Below, one piece after another: positions 14,248 through 21,836 of a stretch of DNA of 21,853 nucleotides. Source of the stretch: Bacteroidales bacterium (GTDB taxonomy: Bacteria > Bacteroidota > Bacteroidia > Bacteroidales > UBA932). Position 1 is the first letter of the stretch. Each line of letters begins with the position of its first letter. The notes beneath the pieces are model-generated. The model had not been told where the DNA came from. It was given only the letters and a program-made list of their open reading frames with translations, and did not search any database. Where the stretch lies: contig WRBG01000012.1 of NCBI GenBank assembly GCA_009784635.1, forward strand, positions 1-21,853, read 5' to 3'. The position numbers and the translations under genes are program-made.

Positions 14248-15726
14248 TTAATATCTTGCCGCTTTGCCTCGGTCGGGCATGGAGTTGTGTATAAATTCGC
14301 GGATGTCCTCGTTGGCCTGTTGCAGGTCGGGATAGCGCAGGTACATCATGTGGCCGCTGCGATAGCCTCTAAACGAAAATCGCTCTTGAAATTTGCCGCC
14401 CTTGTCCATTTGCCAAAAGTTGTATTGACCGCTAAAGTAGTCGCAGGCCCCGTCGTAATATCCTGCTTGAAGCATAACATGCAGCCACGGATTCTGGGCC
14501 ACAGCCCTCATCAAATCGTTGCCCGTATTGTTGCCTTCTGTATTCCAAGGTCTCACCGGTCCCGAAACATAATACTGAAGGTCTGTTTTGTATTTGAGGT
14601 TGTTGGCAAAGTAATGGTTGATGGCCGGAGTAAAGGCTTGATTCCACGCCACCATCTCGGCGTTGTATTCGGGACGCTCGCCTCCGTCCACCACATCTTT
14701 GCCTCGGTAGCGCGAATCAAGACGCCCCACGGTGTATCCCTCGTCGCGTAGAAGTTCTTTCCAAAAGAAGTTGGTGGAAATGGTCAAGTTGTAGTTGATG
14801 ATTGCTTCTTGGGAGATGCCCGAATAGCGCGAAACGCGGCGGGCGATTTCTGTCCGCCTTTGCTCCGGCAGCGAGCCGCCCCATGCCAATGCGGGTATGT
14901 ATTCTTCTATGGTGAAGCGTTCCACTTCGGGCAATACCTCAAGCAAATCTTTTTGCTGAAGGTCGGCGGGAAGTTTTTTGTGGTACCACGCGGTGGCGGC
15001 CATATAGGGCAAAAAGATGGCTTCGCGCACCGGCCCGTCTCGGCGCAGGCCCAAGTCGGTGGCCGATACCAGCACGACCCCGTTCAGGAAAATGTTCTCC
15101 CGACTTTGCAGCGCCATGGCAAGCCCCGACACGCGGGTGGTTCCGTAGCTCTCCCCAATCAAGAACTTGGGAGACGTCCACCTGTTGTAGCGGGTGATAA
15201 AAGTGCGTATCCAGCCCGAAAGGTAGGCAATATCTTCGTTCACGCCAAAGAAATAGCCGCGGTCAACGCTCTTGTCGAGTATGCGGGAATAGCCGGTATT
15301 GACCGGATTAACAAACACAATATCTGCAACATCAAGCAGTGAATAGGGATTATTCTCCGTCCCGTAGGGCATTATGGGATAACCCTCCTCATCAATCTTG
15401 AGCTTTACCGGCCCCGTGTATCCCAACTGCATCCACAGCGAGGCGGCGCCCGGCCCCCCGTTGAAAGAGAAGACAAGCGGACGCATGCTGCGGTCGCTGA
15501 TGCCGTCGCGCTCGTAATAGGTGAAGTGGACAGCCGCTATAGGCTTGCCGTCGAGGTTCCACACCGGCATCATTCCCGTAGTGGCGGTATAGTCAAAACT
15601 GACCCCTTTAACGGTTGTCTTGTGTTTGGTAGATATTGCATCGTCCGGGTTAAATTCGATGCTCTGAGCATGAAGCAATCCGGTGCAGGCGGCAAAAACA
15701 AGGAGCGAGCGCATAAGTTTTTTCAT
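14248..15726 (-). CDS. S10 serine carboxypeptidase-like protein, exported
   Basis: This is an alpha/beta-hydrolase of peptidase family S10, which removes C-terminal residues from peptides. The signal peptide is MKKLMRSLLVFAACTGLLHAQ. The oxyanion-hole motif SFNGGPG is at residues 87-93, the nucleophile Ser193 in GESYG, and the probable acid Asp425 (GYYDGACD) and base His459 (SGHMM) follow in the right order. So the catalytic triad looks intact. At 492 residues it fits the Bacteroidetes branch of the family. It shares an operon with the M19 dipeptidase; together they could release amino acids or dipeptides from peptides in the periplasm. Confidence 0.9.
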   Translation of the reverse strand: MKKLMRSLLVFAACTGLLHAQSIEFNPDDAISTKHKTTVKGVSFDYTATTGMMPVWNLDGKPIAAVHFTYYERDGISDRSMRPLVFSFNGGPGAASLWMQLGYTGPVKLKIDEEGYPIMPYGTENNPYSLLDVADIVFVNPVNTGYSRILDKSVDRGYFFGVNEDIAYLSGWIRTFITRYNRWTSPKFLIGESYGTTRVSGLAMALQSRENIFLNGVVLVSATDLGLRRDGPVREAIFLPYMAATAWYHKKLPADLQQKDLLEVLPEVERFTIEEYIPALAWGGSLPEQRRTEIARRVSRYSGISQEAIINYNLTISTNFFWKELLRDEGYTVGRLDSRYRGKDVVDGGERPEYNAEMVAWNQAFTPAINHYFANNLKYKTDLQYYVSGPVRPWNTEGNNTGNDLMRAVAQNPWLHVMLQAGYYDGACDYFSGQYNFWQMDKGGKFQERFSFRGYRSGHMMYLRYPDLQQANEDIREFIHNSMPDRGKAARY

Positions 15727-15764
15727 ATCAAGTCGTCATTTTTAGGTGGTTATGAATTATCCCG

Positions 15765-15772
15765 CAAAGATA
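15765..15772 (-). promoter_or_regulatory. -7 box for the S10-M19 peptidase operon
   Basis: The minus strand reads TATCTTTG, an exact TAnnTTTG match, 38 bases before the S10 start codon. A -33 TTTG at 19-21 bases is not evident, so strength is uncertain. Confidence 0.5.
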
Positions 15773-15827
15773 GGAAAATATTGGTATGAATTTTGCCGCA
15801 TTTTACCGATATTTGCAGTCCGTTTGT

Positions 15828-16436
15828 ATGATTCGACGTCTGTATTACATATTTCCGCTGTTGTTGCTCCCCTTTCTTTGTCCGGCTCAAGGGGTGGTGA
15901 TGCGGTATGTTATCGAGAACAACGATACCTTATTGGTAGGTTCTCTGAATCCGGTATACGTGTTTAACCGTCCCCAAAACCAAAAAGATAAAAACTGGGG
16001 GGAATATTACCGCATTGTCTATAATTTTAACAAGGCCTATCCCTATGCCCTGCTGGCCGCCAAAAAAATCACCGAAATTGACAACGTGTTAGACGCCAAG
16101 CCGCGTACCGCAAGAGAAAAGGAGAGACTTATCAAAGAGTTTGAGAAACAGTTGTTCAAAGAGTTTGAAAAGCCCCTCCGCAACCTTACCTTTAATCAAG
16201 GCCGTATGCTACTCAAACTAATTGACCGAGAAGTCGGGCAAAACTCGTATTACATCATAAGGGGGTACCGAGGGGGTGTTACTGCCGGATTCTGGCAGGG
16301 CATCGCCAAGCTCTTTGGGGCCGATTTAAAAAAGCCCTACGACAAATACGGAGACGACAAAGTGCTGGAAGAATTGGTGCTGATGTACAAAGAAGGCTCT
16401 TTCCCTTATTTGTACGCTTCGATTTTTGGGCGATAA
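15828..16436 (+). CDS. exported DUF4294 family protein
   Basis: This is a family of unknown function confined largely to Bacteroidetes. From the ATG at 15828 the protein begins MIRRLYYIFPLLLLPFLCPA, a clean signal peptide. An ATG at 15786 in the same frame would add 14 residues in front of the signal and was rejected. The mature part has YYRIVYNFNKAYPYALLA, a Lys/Glu-rich predicted helix, NQGRMLLKLIDREVG and FWQGIAKLFGADLKKPYD, the conserved core of the family. Length is about 202 residues. It is divergent from the S10 gene and convergent with the outer-membrane barrel gene, with 15 bases to the latter's stop and no obvious terminator in between. Confidence 0.82.
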   Translation: MIRRLYYIFPLLLLPFLCPAQGVVMRYVIENNDTLLVGSLNPVYVFNRPQNQKDKNWGEYYRIVYNFNKAYPYALLAAKKITEIDNVLDAKPRTAREKERLIKEFEKQLFKEFEKPLRNLTFNQGRMLLKLIDREVGQNSYYIIRGYRGGVTAGFWQGIAKLFGADLKKPYDKYGDDKVLEELVLMYKEGSFPYLYASIFGR

Positions 16437-16451
16437 TGCCGCGCGCCGCCT

Positions 16452-19091
16452 TTACAAACTCCAAGACGCGCCCACACAGAACTCTCGAGGCCTCAATTTC
16501 CATGAGTACACAACGCTGCTGAACTCTCTGTAAGAAGCGCGGGTATAGTATTCATGGTTGAAGATGTTTTTTAAGTCAAGGCGAAATTGCACTTTTTTGT
16601 AGCTGAGCGAAAGAGCGGCATCGCCAAAAACCCCCTGCGTATAGCTGCCGGGAACAGTTTCATTGGCATAATGTTCCGCACTGACTTGGGCGTAGATGCG
16701 CGAAGAAAACGCCACCGTTGTTTTAAGGCTGTGCTGCAATTGCCGCAGCGGGTCTCCCTTTTGTTCGCTTCTCCTTATTACTAAATTGTTGCTACTTAGC
16801 ATTGCGTTATACTCTATCTGCGAATTTTTGGCAAAGTTCAAGGCTAACCTTGGAGTAAGGCTCCATGAGTTGTTCTGATAGTATACCGGAACATTCTGTT
16901 GCACCACTTCTGTAGAAATGACGTTGTGTCCCAGAGAGAGGCCGGCGGTAAGACGCAGGTCGGGAAACCTTTTGGTGATTCCCAAAGTCGCCGTCAAGAG
17001 ATTCGATGGCGTATGTTTTTCGTACAGCCGACTAAACATATATATATCAATTAATTCTCTATGAGATAAATAGTTTCTGAAACCGGAACTGTAGCCACCT
17101 CTTAAAAACGCCATCAGTCCCATGGCGCTGCGATAGGTGAGGCTAAGGCTGTAGCTGTTTCGCAGCCGGTAGGGGAGATGGTCTAAACCTTGGTCAAATT
17201 GACGGTAGTTGCGCATAATATATCCGGTATGCATTAATGATACCCCCTCAAGGGTCGTTTCACGCCGATAGGCGCCCCTTAACTCCCAATTTGAAGACAT
17301 TGTCCAATTTGCCGATAATGAAGGACTTACATAGAAGCGATGGTACAGCGCCGTTTGAGACCAATGATAACATATCGGAAATTTAGAGGTTATTTGGATA
17401 TCTCTTCGCAGGTTAAACTGCGCACCCGGCTCTAAGTAAGGCTCCAGCGTCAACATGCGCGTATCGTTGGAAAGGGCAAGTTCCGGCAGCGCATTCCCCA
17501 TTCCGGTAAGTTCAGAGGTCAGGTGCCGGTTCCCCAACCTCACTCCTGTGTTTAGCGTCAAGTTCCACTTTCCGATACGTTCCTGCAATTCTGCCGCGAC
17601 CGATGCCTGCAAGTCCCGTAATCCGACTTCTTGCCTTAACGACGCCGGCTGTTCGCCTTCCCGCACATCGCCTTCCCACACAGACAAAGATTGGGGCAAC
17701 TGATTGTAAGCTAATTCTGAGCCTAATTTAACCACGCGGGCGCCTAAACGCTTCATCCATGTAAAATCATTTCTCAATGCTACTTTGGGAAGATTAAAGT
17801 GTTGTTCCAAGGGCAATACCCCAAACAGCAGGGAACGCATACTGTTCCACTCTCCCTTTATTTCAACCTTGTCTTCCAGAAAATAGGCTTTGGTGTTTGC
17901 CTGTACGGTTAATTCCAGTCCCCATTGGTCTGTTTTTCGTTCATTCCAAAACGATTCGTTGATTATCACATCGGAGGTATTGGGCAAATAGTAAGTAGTT
18001 GCCACACTCCGATTGCTCTCCTCCCTGTCGAACAGATAATTAGCTTTCATCCTAAGCTCAAGGTCTTTGCCCAAACCGGTAAGGTGATTGGTGGCTACCA
18101 TTTGGGAGTGGTTAAACAGGCTGCGGGACTGGGAAACGGGCGGAGGGGTATTGGCCGGAGCAAAGAGGTTTTGCCCTTCGGACGGTTGAAGCACAATCAC
18201 CCCCGCGGCGCTGCCAAAGGTAAGAAGCTCCCGCGCCACCTCTTCCCCCATATTGTTTGATTTGTACAGATGTAGCGATTGCCAATTCCCCGAAAACTGC
18301 GCTCCCATCAGTCGGGCCGACCATAAAAGAGGCCACACCCCCGCTCCGGCATCGGCCGTGAACATCCAAGTGCTTTTGTAGGCATCTTTGAGCTTTAGGT
18401 TGATGGCCGCCTGCGAGGAAAACTCCCTGTTTTGGAGAACCTGCACCGATTGATGATGCTCCAGCACCTCCGCAACCGAAAAGGCCTCCGCCGGCAGGTT
18501 TCTCACCGCTACGCCGTACCCTCTGCCCATAAGGTCTCTATTCTCTATGTAAAGATGGCTGATTGCCTCTCCTTGATAACGAATCTGTCCGCCGGCCCCC
18601 ACGCTAATTCCCGGCAAATGGCGCAGCACATCGCCGATACTCCTGTCCTCCACCCCCGCATAGGCAGGAAGGTAGTAGCGCACCGTATCACCTGTCAAGC
18701 TCATTTCGGGGGCTCGAACAAGCACCTCGCGCAACACAAAGGTTTCGGGCGTCATTTCCACCGTTAAAGTCTGATTAAATGGTGGCCCGACAGGATATAT
18801 CTCCTTTTTGAAACCCATGCACGACAACTCCACCCGCAAAGAGTCGCCGGTTGCCGGAATCCTCAACCTAAAAGCGCCGTCTGCCTGTGAAATGGCAAAA
18901 GAGAGCAAATCGTTTCCGTGCAGCGGATAGAGACATATTGATACGCCTGCCAAAGGCTCCCGCGAACTCTTTTCCCACACCCTGCCCTCTATGATACTTG
19001 TGCTTTGGGCAGACAGGGAGCATGTAAACACAAGCAACCACATCAGTACAGTTATCCGCGCTACTCCGGTTTTATCTTGCATACCCGTCAT
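16452..19091 (-). CDS. TonB-receptor-like outer membrane barrel with regulatory domain
   Basis: This 879-residue outer-membrane protein belongs to the GLPGLI-associated group of TonB-receptor-like barrels. A signal peptide (VLMWLLVFTCSLSAQ) is followed by a carboxypeptidase-regulatory-like beta-sandwich domain (about residues 30-115; IIEGRVWEKSSREPLAGV). Next is a plug-like domain (about 130-235; RSIGDVLRHLPGISVG, HLYIENRDLMGRGYG) and then an Asn/Ser/Tyr-rich barrel, ending with an aromatic-rich strand and ASWSL. The start may be this ATG or the one at 19082. It follows the GLPGLI gene by 12 bases. No substrate can be read from the sequence; family members are usually only inferred to be transporters. 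Confidence 0.82.
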   Translation of the reverse strand: MTGMQDKTGVARITVLMWLLVFTCSLSAQSTSIIEGRVWEKSSREPLAGVSICLYPLHGNDLLSFAISQADGAFRLRIPATGDSLRVELSCMGFKKEIYPVGPPFNQTLTVEMTPETFVLREVLVRAPEMSLTGDTVRYYLPAYAGVEDRSIGDVLRHLPGISVGAGGQIRYQGEAISHLYIENRDLMGRGYGVAVRNLPAEAFSVAEVLEHHQSVQVLQNREFSSQAAINLKLKDAYKSTWMFTADAGAGVWPLLWSARLMGAQFSGNWQSLHLYKSNNMGEEVARELLTFGSAAGVIVLQPSEGQNLFAPANTPPPVSQSRSLFNHSQMVATNHLTGLGKDLELRMKANYLFDREESNRSVATTYYLPNTSDVIINESFWNERKTDQWGLELTVQANTKAYFLEDKVEIKGEWNSMRSLLFGVLPLEQHFNLPKVALRNDFTWMKRLGARVVKLGSELAYNQLPQSLSVWEGDVREGEQPASLRQEVGLRDLQASVAAELQERIGKWNLTLNTGVRLGNRHLTSELTGMGNALPELALSNDTRMLTLEPYLEPGAQFNLRRDIQITSKFPICYHWSQTALYHRFYVSPSLSANWTMSSNWELRGAYRRETTLEGVSLMHTGYIMRNYRQFDQGLDHLPYRLRNSYSLSLTYRSAMGLMAFLRGGYSSGFRNYLSHRELIDIYMFSRLYEKHTPSNLLTATLGITKRFPDLRLTAGLSLGHNVISTEVVQQNVPVYYQNNSWSLTPRLALNFAKNSQIEYNAMLSSNNLVIRRSEQKGDPLRQLQHSLKTTVAFSSRIYAQVSAEHYANETVPGSYTQGVFGDAALSLSYKKVQFRLDLKNIFNHEYYTRASYREFSSVVYSWKLRPREFCVGASWSL

Positions 19092-19103
19092 TGAAGTGGG
19101 AAA

Positions 19104-19919
19104 TTACCGCAACTCAATGGGGTTATAGGGGTGCGTAGGCATAACCATCTCGCTCCCGTCTCTTTGTCGAATCGTAATGCCCAAAGTACGCATTTGTTCG
19201 GATGGGTCAGCATGAGCCGCGCGCGCCTGCCTTAAAAATTGCTCGCGACTTATCTTTGGGTATGGCCTGCCGTTGCGCAGACTGTTTTGGAACTCCATGG
19301 CCACTTGAAAAATAAGCTGTTCCATCCCAATACAAGTGAAAATGTACTGTTTTTGAGTATCTTCGAGATGCAAAATCAATCCGGGAAGACCGCCAAATTG
19401 CATCGGTCCGTCTTGAATGGGTATCTCTGTGGTAAACCAAGCCACCCAGTCCCGTCCCCGAAATTGCGCTGTTGCCTTGCGGCATGGATAAGAAAGAATG
19501 GTACAGGTATCCTGTGTAATCATCCAATCAACTTGTGGAATTTGTTCGCTGTACGTATAACGGGTAGCCAATATCATATCAGATACCAAAAGCGTTTGTG
19601 TTCTATACTGTTTGGCCATGATGTAACCAACTCCGTTACGCAAGCCGGCTAAACTTGATAATATCTCTCCCATCTGCTTGCCTTGGTCAAACATACTGGA
19701 CTGAAGGGAATCGCGGTAGTGTCTATTAAAACTGTAACATTTGGATGCATCTTTCCCTACATCCAAGTAAATCAAGTCAGTTTTAACGACGTTTTTGGCA
19801 GTATCCTCCATATAAGACATCTCATATTTAATGCGATAATCGGCCATGCCTAAAAACACCTGCGCAGGCAATGTCTGTAGGGTGGCGCACAATACAATAA
19901 CAATAAAGAGATTTTTCAT
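19104..19919 (-). CDS. GLPGLI family protein, exported
   Basis: The family is named for its motif, present here exactly at residues 177-182 (FGGLPGLILHLED). The protein has a signal peptide (MKNLFIVIVLCATLQTLPAQ), then MADYRIKYEMSYMED and a DWVAWFTTEIPIQDGP segment just before the motif. Members are exported Bacteroidetes proteins of unknown function, commonly next to TonB-receptor-like barrels, as here. Length 271 is typical. It is the middle gene of the propeller-GLPGLI-barrel operon, 48 bases after the propeller gene. Confidence 0.9.
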   Translation of the reverse strand: MKNLFIVIVLCATLQTLPAQVFLGMADYRIKYEMSYMEDTAKNVVKTDLIYLDVGKDASKCYSFNRHYRDSLQSSMFDQGKQMGEILSSLAGLRNGVGYIMAKQYRTQTLLVSDMILATRYTYSEQIPQVDWMITQDTCTILSYPCRKATAQFRGRDWVAWFTTEIPIQDGPMQFGGLPGLILHLEDTQKQYIFTCIGMEQLIFQVAMEFQNSLRNGRPYPKISREQFLRQARAAHADPSEQMRTLGITIRQRDGSEMVMPTHPYNPIELR

Positions 19920-19967
19920 TTGATGATTGATTTTATATGAGTTCAGACCGGTTGAATATGTTGGGAG

Positions 19968-21077
19968 TTACCTCAATTCCCCTACAATAATAATCGGATT
20001 ATCGTTGTCCGGCTCAAGGTGTGCCGGCCGGGTTTCAAAAAAATCATGTTCCACCACCATATAGCCATACTTGTCGCAGGTGACAGGTAATAATGATGAC
20101 AGCCGCCATGGGTTTTCGAAGTCGGCAAAGTTGATTTGAGCGCCCATCACATTAATACTGTCAATTTTAAATACGTTCCCCTTCCTGTCGTATAGGGCAA
20201 AAAATACACGTTCAGCAATATATGGACCCACTCTGGGTGGTGTGCCGGAATATTCCAATCTGTCTTTAGAAAACACGATTCCTGCATTATAGGCCGAGAT
20301 AATTCGACATCCGTTTCCCCCATCGGCCGCATGTTTCATTTTATTGGAAAGACGAAGGACGTAAAGTGGGCTAAGTTGGTTATTTTTAAACGTGAACAAC
20401 GTGTCTGAGTAATCGTAGTTCAAAAGGACAATTTCATCACGATAAGATGTTATTGTTGCACCCGTATTGAGAAAGGAGTAGCTATAATGACCTCGATATT
20501 CTTCCATCTCTCCGGAGGGCAAAGAAATGGAGTGTGCGACAATGCCGGAGTCCGGAAACGGGCCTCCGGTAAAAGAGCGGCCGGCGTAGCGGAATCTGGG
20601 CAAACCATATATCCTCCCATTCATATAGTCTGCCGTCACAAACCTAAGGTCAACTTGGAGAGGCTCCAACGTCTCTCGATTTCTGATATCCATCCTATTA
20701 AGGCGAGGATGCGTATCATCTATATAGTACAAAATATGCTCATCTTCATCCACAAAGAACTTTTGGATTAAATTAAATTCTCCCGGTCCTCTCCCTGCTT
20801 CGGCTAATTTTCTGATGTGCTCCCCCTCCCTGCTAAATAAATGCAGAGACTGATTGGTGTAAATAACCAAGTATTGGGATGTTACATATATTTGGTCAGA
20901 GGTGGAAAGTAAAAAGTCTTCGCTTATCTGCACCACGGAAATATCCTTGAGGATATCGGTAATGTCGAGGCTGATAGATTGCTCAACCCTGTTTAGGTCA
21001 ATAATGGGGATGGTTGTTGCGTTTCTACACGAAAAGATAAAGACACATCCCAGAAAAAGCAATGCTGTTTTTTTCAT
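19968..21077 (-). CDS. 6-bladed beta-propeller lipoprotein
   Basis: A lipoprotein signal peptide (MKKTALLFLGCVFIFSC, cleavage before Cys17) precedes a beta-propeller with repeated blade patterns such as LHLFSREGEHIRKLAEAGRG, PGEFNLIQKFFVDEDEHILY and VFFALYDRKGNVFKI. The motif G-x-G-P-G-E-F is the mark of the Bacteroidetes '6-bladed beta-propeller' (BF3164-like) family. These are often found beside small secreted peptides and TonB-like barrels; their biochemical role is not known. Length 369 is normal. It is the first gene of its operon, with a good promoter 34 bases upstream, and the Cys-rich peptide gene ends 113 bases before its start. Confidence 0.85.
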   Translation of the reverse strand: MKKTALLFLGCVFIFSCRNATTIPIIDLNRVEQSISLDITDILKDISVVQISEDFLLSTSDQIYVTSQYLVIYTNQSLHLFSREGEHIRKLAEAGRGPGEFNLIQKFFVDEDEHILYYIDDTHPRLNRMDIRNRETLEPLQVDLRFVTADYMNGRIYGLPRFRYAGRSFTGGPFPDSGIVAHSISLPSGEMEEYRGHYSYSFLNTGATITSYRDEIVLLNYDYSDTLFTFKNNQLSPLYVLRLSNKMKHAADGGNGCRIISAYNAGIVFSKDRLEYSGTPPRVGPYIAERVFFALYDRKGNVFKIDSINVMGAQINFADFENPWRLSSLLPVTCDKYGYMVVEHDFFETRPAHLEPDNDNPIIIVGELR

Positions 21078-21110
21078 AGTTCATTTTTTTTAAAGTGAAT
21101 TTAGGCAGGA

Positions 21111-21142
21111 CAAAGGTAGCATAATTAAAAGCGAACCCCAAA
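21111..21142 (-). promoter_or_regulatory. promoter of the propeller-GLPGLI-barrel operon
   Basis: The minus strand has TTTG (21139-21142), 20 bases, then TACCTTTG (21111-21118), matching both Bacteroidetes boxes. The start site would be near 21105, giving a leader of about 28 bases. The operon can therefore be expressed independently of the Cys-rich peptide gene. Confidence 0.75.
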
Positions 21143-21190
21143 GGTTTTATCCAACTTCTGAGACTCGCTTCAATTTGTGCTATCAATCAA

Positions 21191-21385
21191 TCAATTGTTC
21201 CCATCAGTATCAATATCAATCCAGCAGGTACATGAATCTATTTGATTGAGGCAGATGCAGCAAATACAAGTACAACAGCAGATACATTGCTTGCAAGCGG
21301 GGCATATGCAACGGCCACCACTAACAATTTTCATCTCTCTGTTACAAAGAGTATTAGGATTATTTTTAAGTACATTTGTTTTCAT
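21191..21385 (-). CDS. Cys-rich peptide precursor with double-glycine leader
   Basis: This is a 64-residue peptide I cannot assign to a named family. Residues 1-24 look like a Bacteroidetes GG leader: a polar start, then LCNREMKIVSGG, where the NREMK-I-x-GG pattern resembles leaders cleaved by C39-type peptidases during export. Residues 25-64 contain 13 Cys in 40 positions. They are arranged C-x-C-xx-C-xx-C-x-CCC-x-C-x-CC-x-C, then six residues and C-x-C, mostly with Ile and Thr between them. The tail is acidic (WIDIDTDGNN). Such a core could bind metal, form many disulfides or be modified as a RiPP. No transporter or modifying enzyme is present in the window. The ORF is short, but the leader and composition argue that it is real. 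Confidence 0.72.
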   Translation of the reverse strand: MKTNVLKNNPNTLCNREMKIVSGGRCICPACKQCICCCTCICCICLNQIDSCTCWIDIDTDGNN

Positions 21386-21401
21386 AAGACTATAAATTTA
21401 A

Positions 21402-21433
21402 AAAAGTTAAATTGTTCGCCTACTCTATTGCAA
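21402..21433 (-). promoter_or_regulatory. possible weak promoter of the Cys-rich peptide
   Basis: TTG (21431-21433), 21 bases, then TAACTTTT (21402-21409) on the minus strand. The last base of the -7 box deviates from TAnnTTTG. The leader would be only about 13 bases, so this is a tentative call. Confidence 0.3.
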
Positions 21434-21477
21434 TTACAGCTTTTCGGCTTCCGCTGTTTTCTCCATTATCGCCGGAG

Positions 21478-21510
21478 AATATTCCTTGATTCAAGTTTCT
21501 TAGGAATATT
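21478..21510. repeat. 9-bp perfect inverted repeat between divergent promoters
   Basis: AATATTCCT (21478-21486) and AGGAATATT (21502-21510) are perfect inverse copies separated by 15 bases, which include a second small palindrome CTTGATTCAAG (21485-21495). The right arm ends 6 bases before the -33 box of the plus-strand promoter. It may be an operator for a dimeric regulator; there is no T run to make it a terminator. Confidence 0.5.
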
Positions 21511-21515
21511 TACGG

Positions 21516-21545
21516 TTTGTACGTTGCAAAAGATTGCTACCTTTG
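21516..21545 (+). promoter_or_regulatory. plus-strand promoter reading towards the right edge
   Basis: TTTG (21516-21519), 18 bases, then TACCTTTG (21538-21545), matching the Bacteroidetes boxes. Transcription would start near 21551 and enter the self-complementary stretch that follows. Confidence 0.6.
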
Positions 21546-21550
21546 CGCCG

Positions 21551-21836
21551 TTTTTTGTGCTATATCTGTACAAACTTTAGAAATATAACAGGATAATCCT
21601 GTGTCTTAGGCGCCTTGGAGAACAGGGTTAGGTAATTTTGGTTTATAGACTTTGTGTTACCTTTCCCTGCGGGCGCCTTGGTTATCGCACTCCTGCCAAC
21701 AGACGCACGCGATGGCAGGAGGCTAACGACTCAAAGTCATTTTTCCCCAGCGCCCAAATATCGGGCGCGATTATAGGGGACAATTTCCGTGGCTTGCTGT
21801 TCTGTCTACCCCCTTGAAGAGAAAACAGCAAAACGT
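21551..21836 (+). ncRNA. candidate structured RNA or long 5' leader
   Basis: No ORF of useful length lies here on either strand. The stretch folds on paper into a long hairpin of five paired blocks: GATAATC 21592-21598 with GGTTATC 21680-21686; GGCGCC 21609-21614 with 21672-21677; CAGGG 21623-21627 with CCCTG 21665-21669; AGGTAA 21630-21635 with TTACCT 21657-21662. A second hairpin has 8 bp (TCCTGCCA 21691-21698, TGGCAGGA 21713-21720). A third pairs GCGCCC 21750-21755 with GGGCGC 21763-21768 inside TCCCC/GGGGA, and a fourth pairs TTGCTGTT 21795-21802 with AACAGCAA 21824-21831. The apical loop GACTTTG (21648-21654) can pair with CAAAGTC (21732-21738). I do not recognise tmRNA, RNase P or SRP RNA motifs. 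An ATG at 21837 could open a gene running off the edge. The 3' boundary is unknown. Confidence 0.45.

Noticed and set aside
14245..14751. Plus-strand ORF of 168 codons
   Set aside because: Lies fully antisense to the S10 carboxypeptidase gene, with no homology or promoter; a shadow.
16437..16451. Bidirectional terminator between the DUF4294 and barrel genes
   Set aside because: The gap is GC-rich but I found neither a convincing stem nor a T run.
21242..21580. Plus-strand ORF of 112 codons across the Cys-rich peptide
   Set aside because: It lacks a promoter and any recognisable feature, and it crosses the inverted repeat and the plus-strand promoter. The minus-strand peptide has a coherent leader and core, so this ORF is most likely a shadow.
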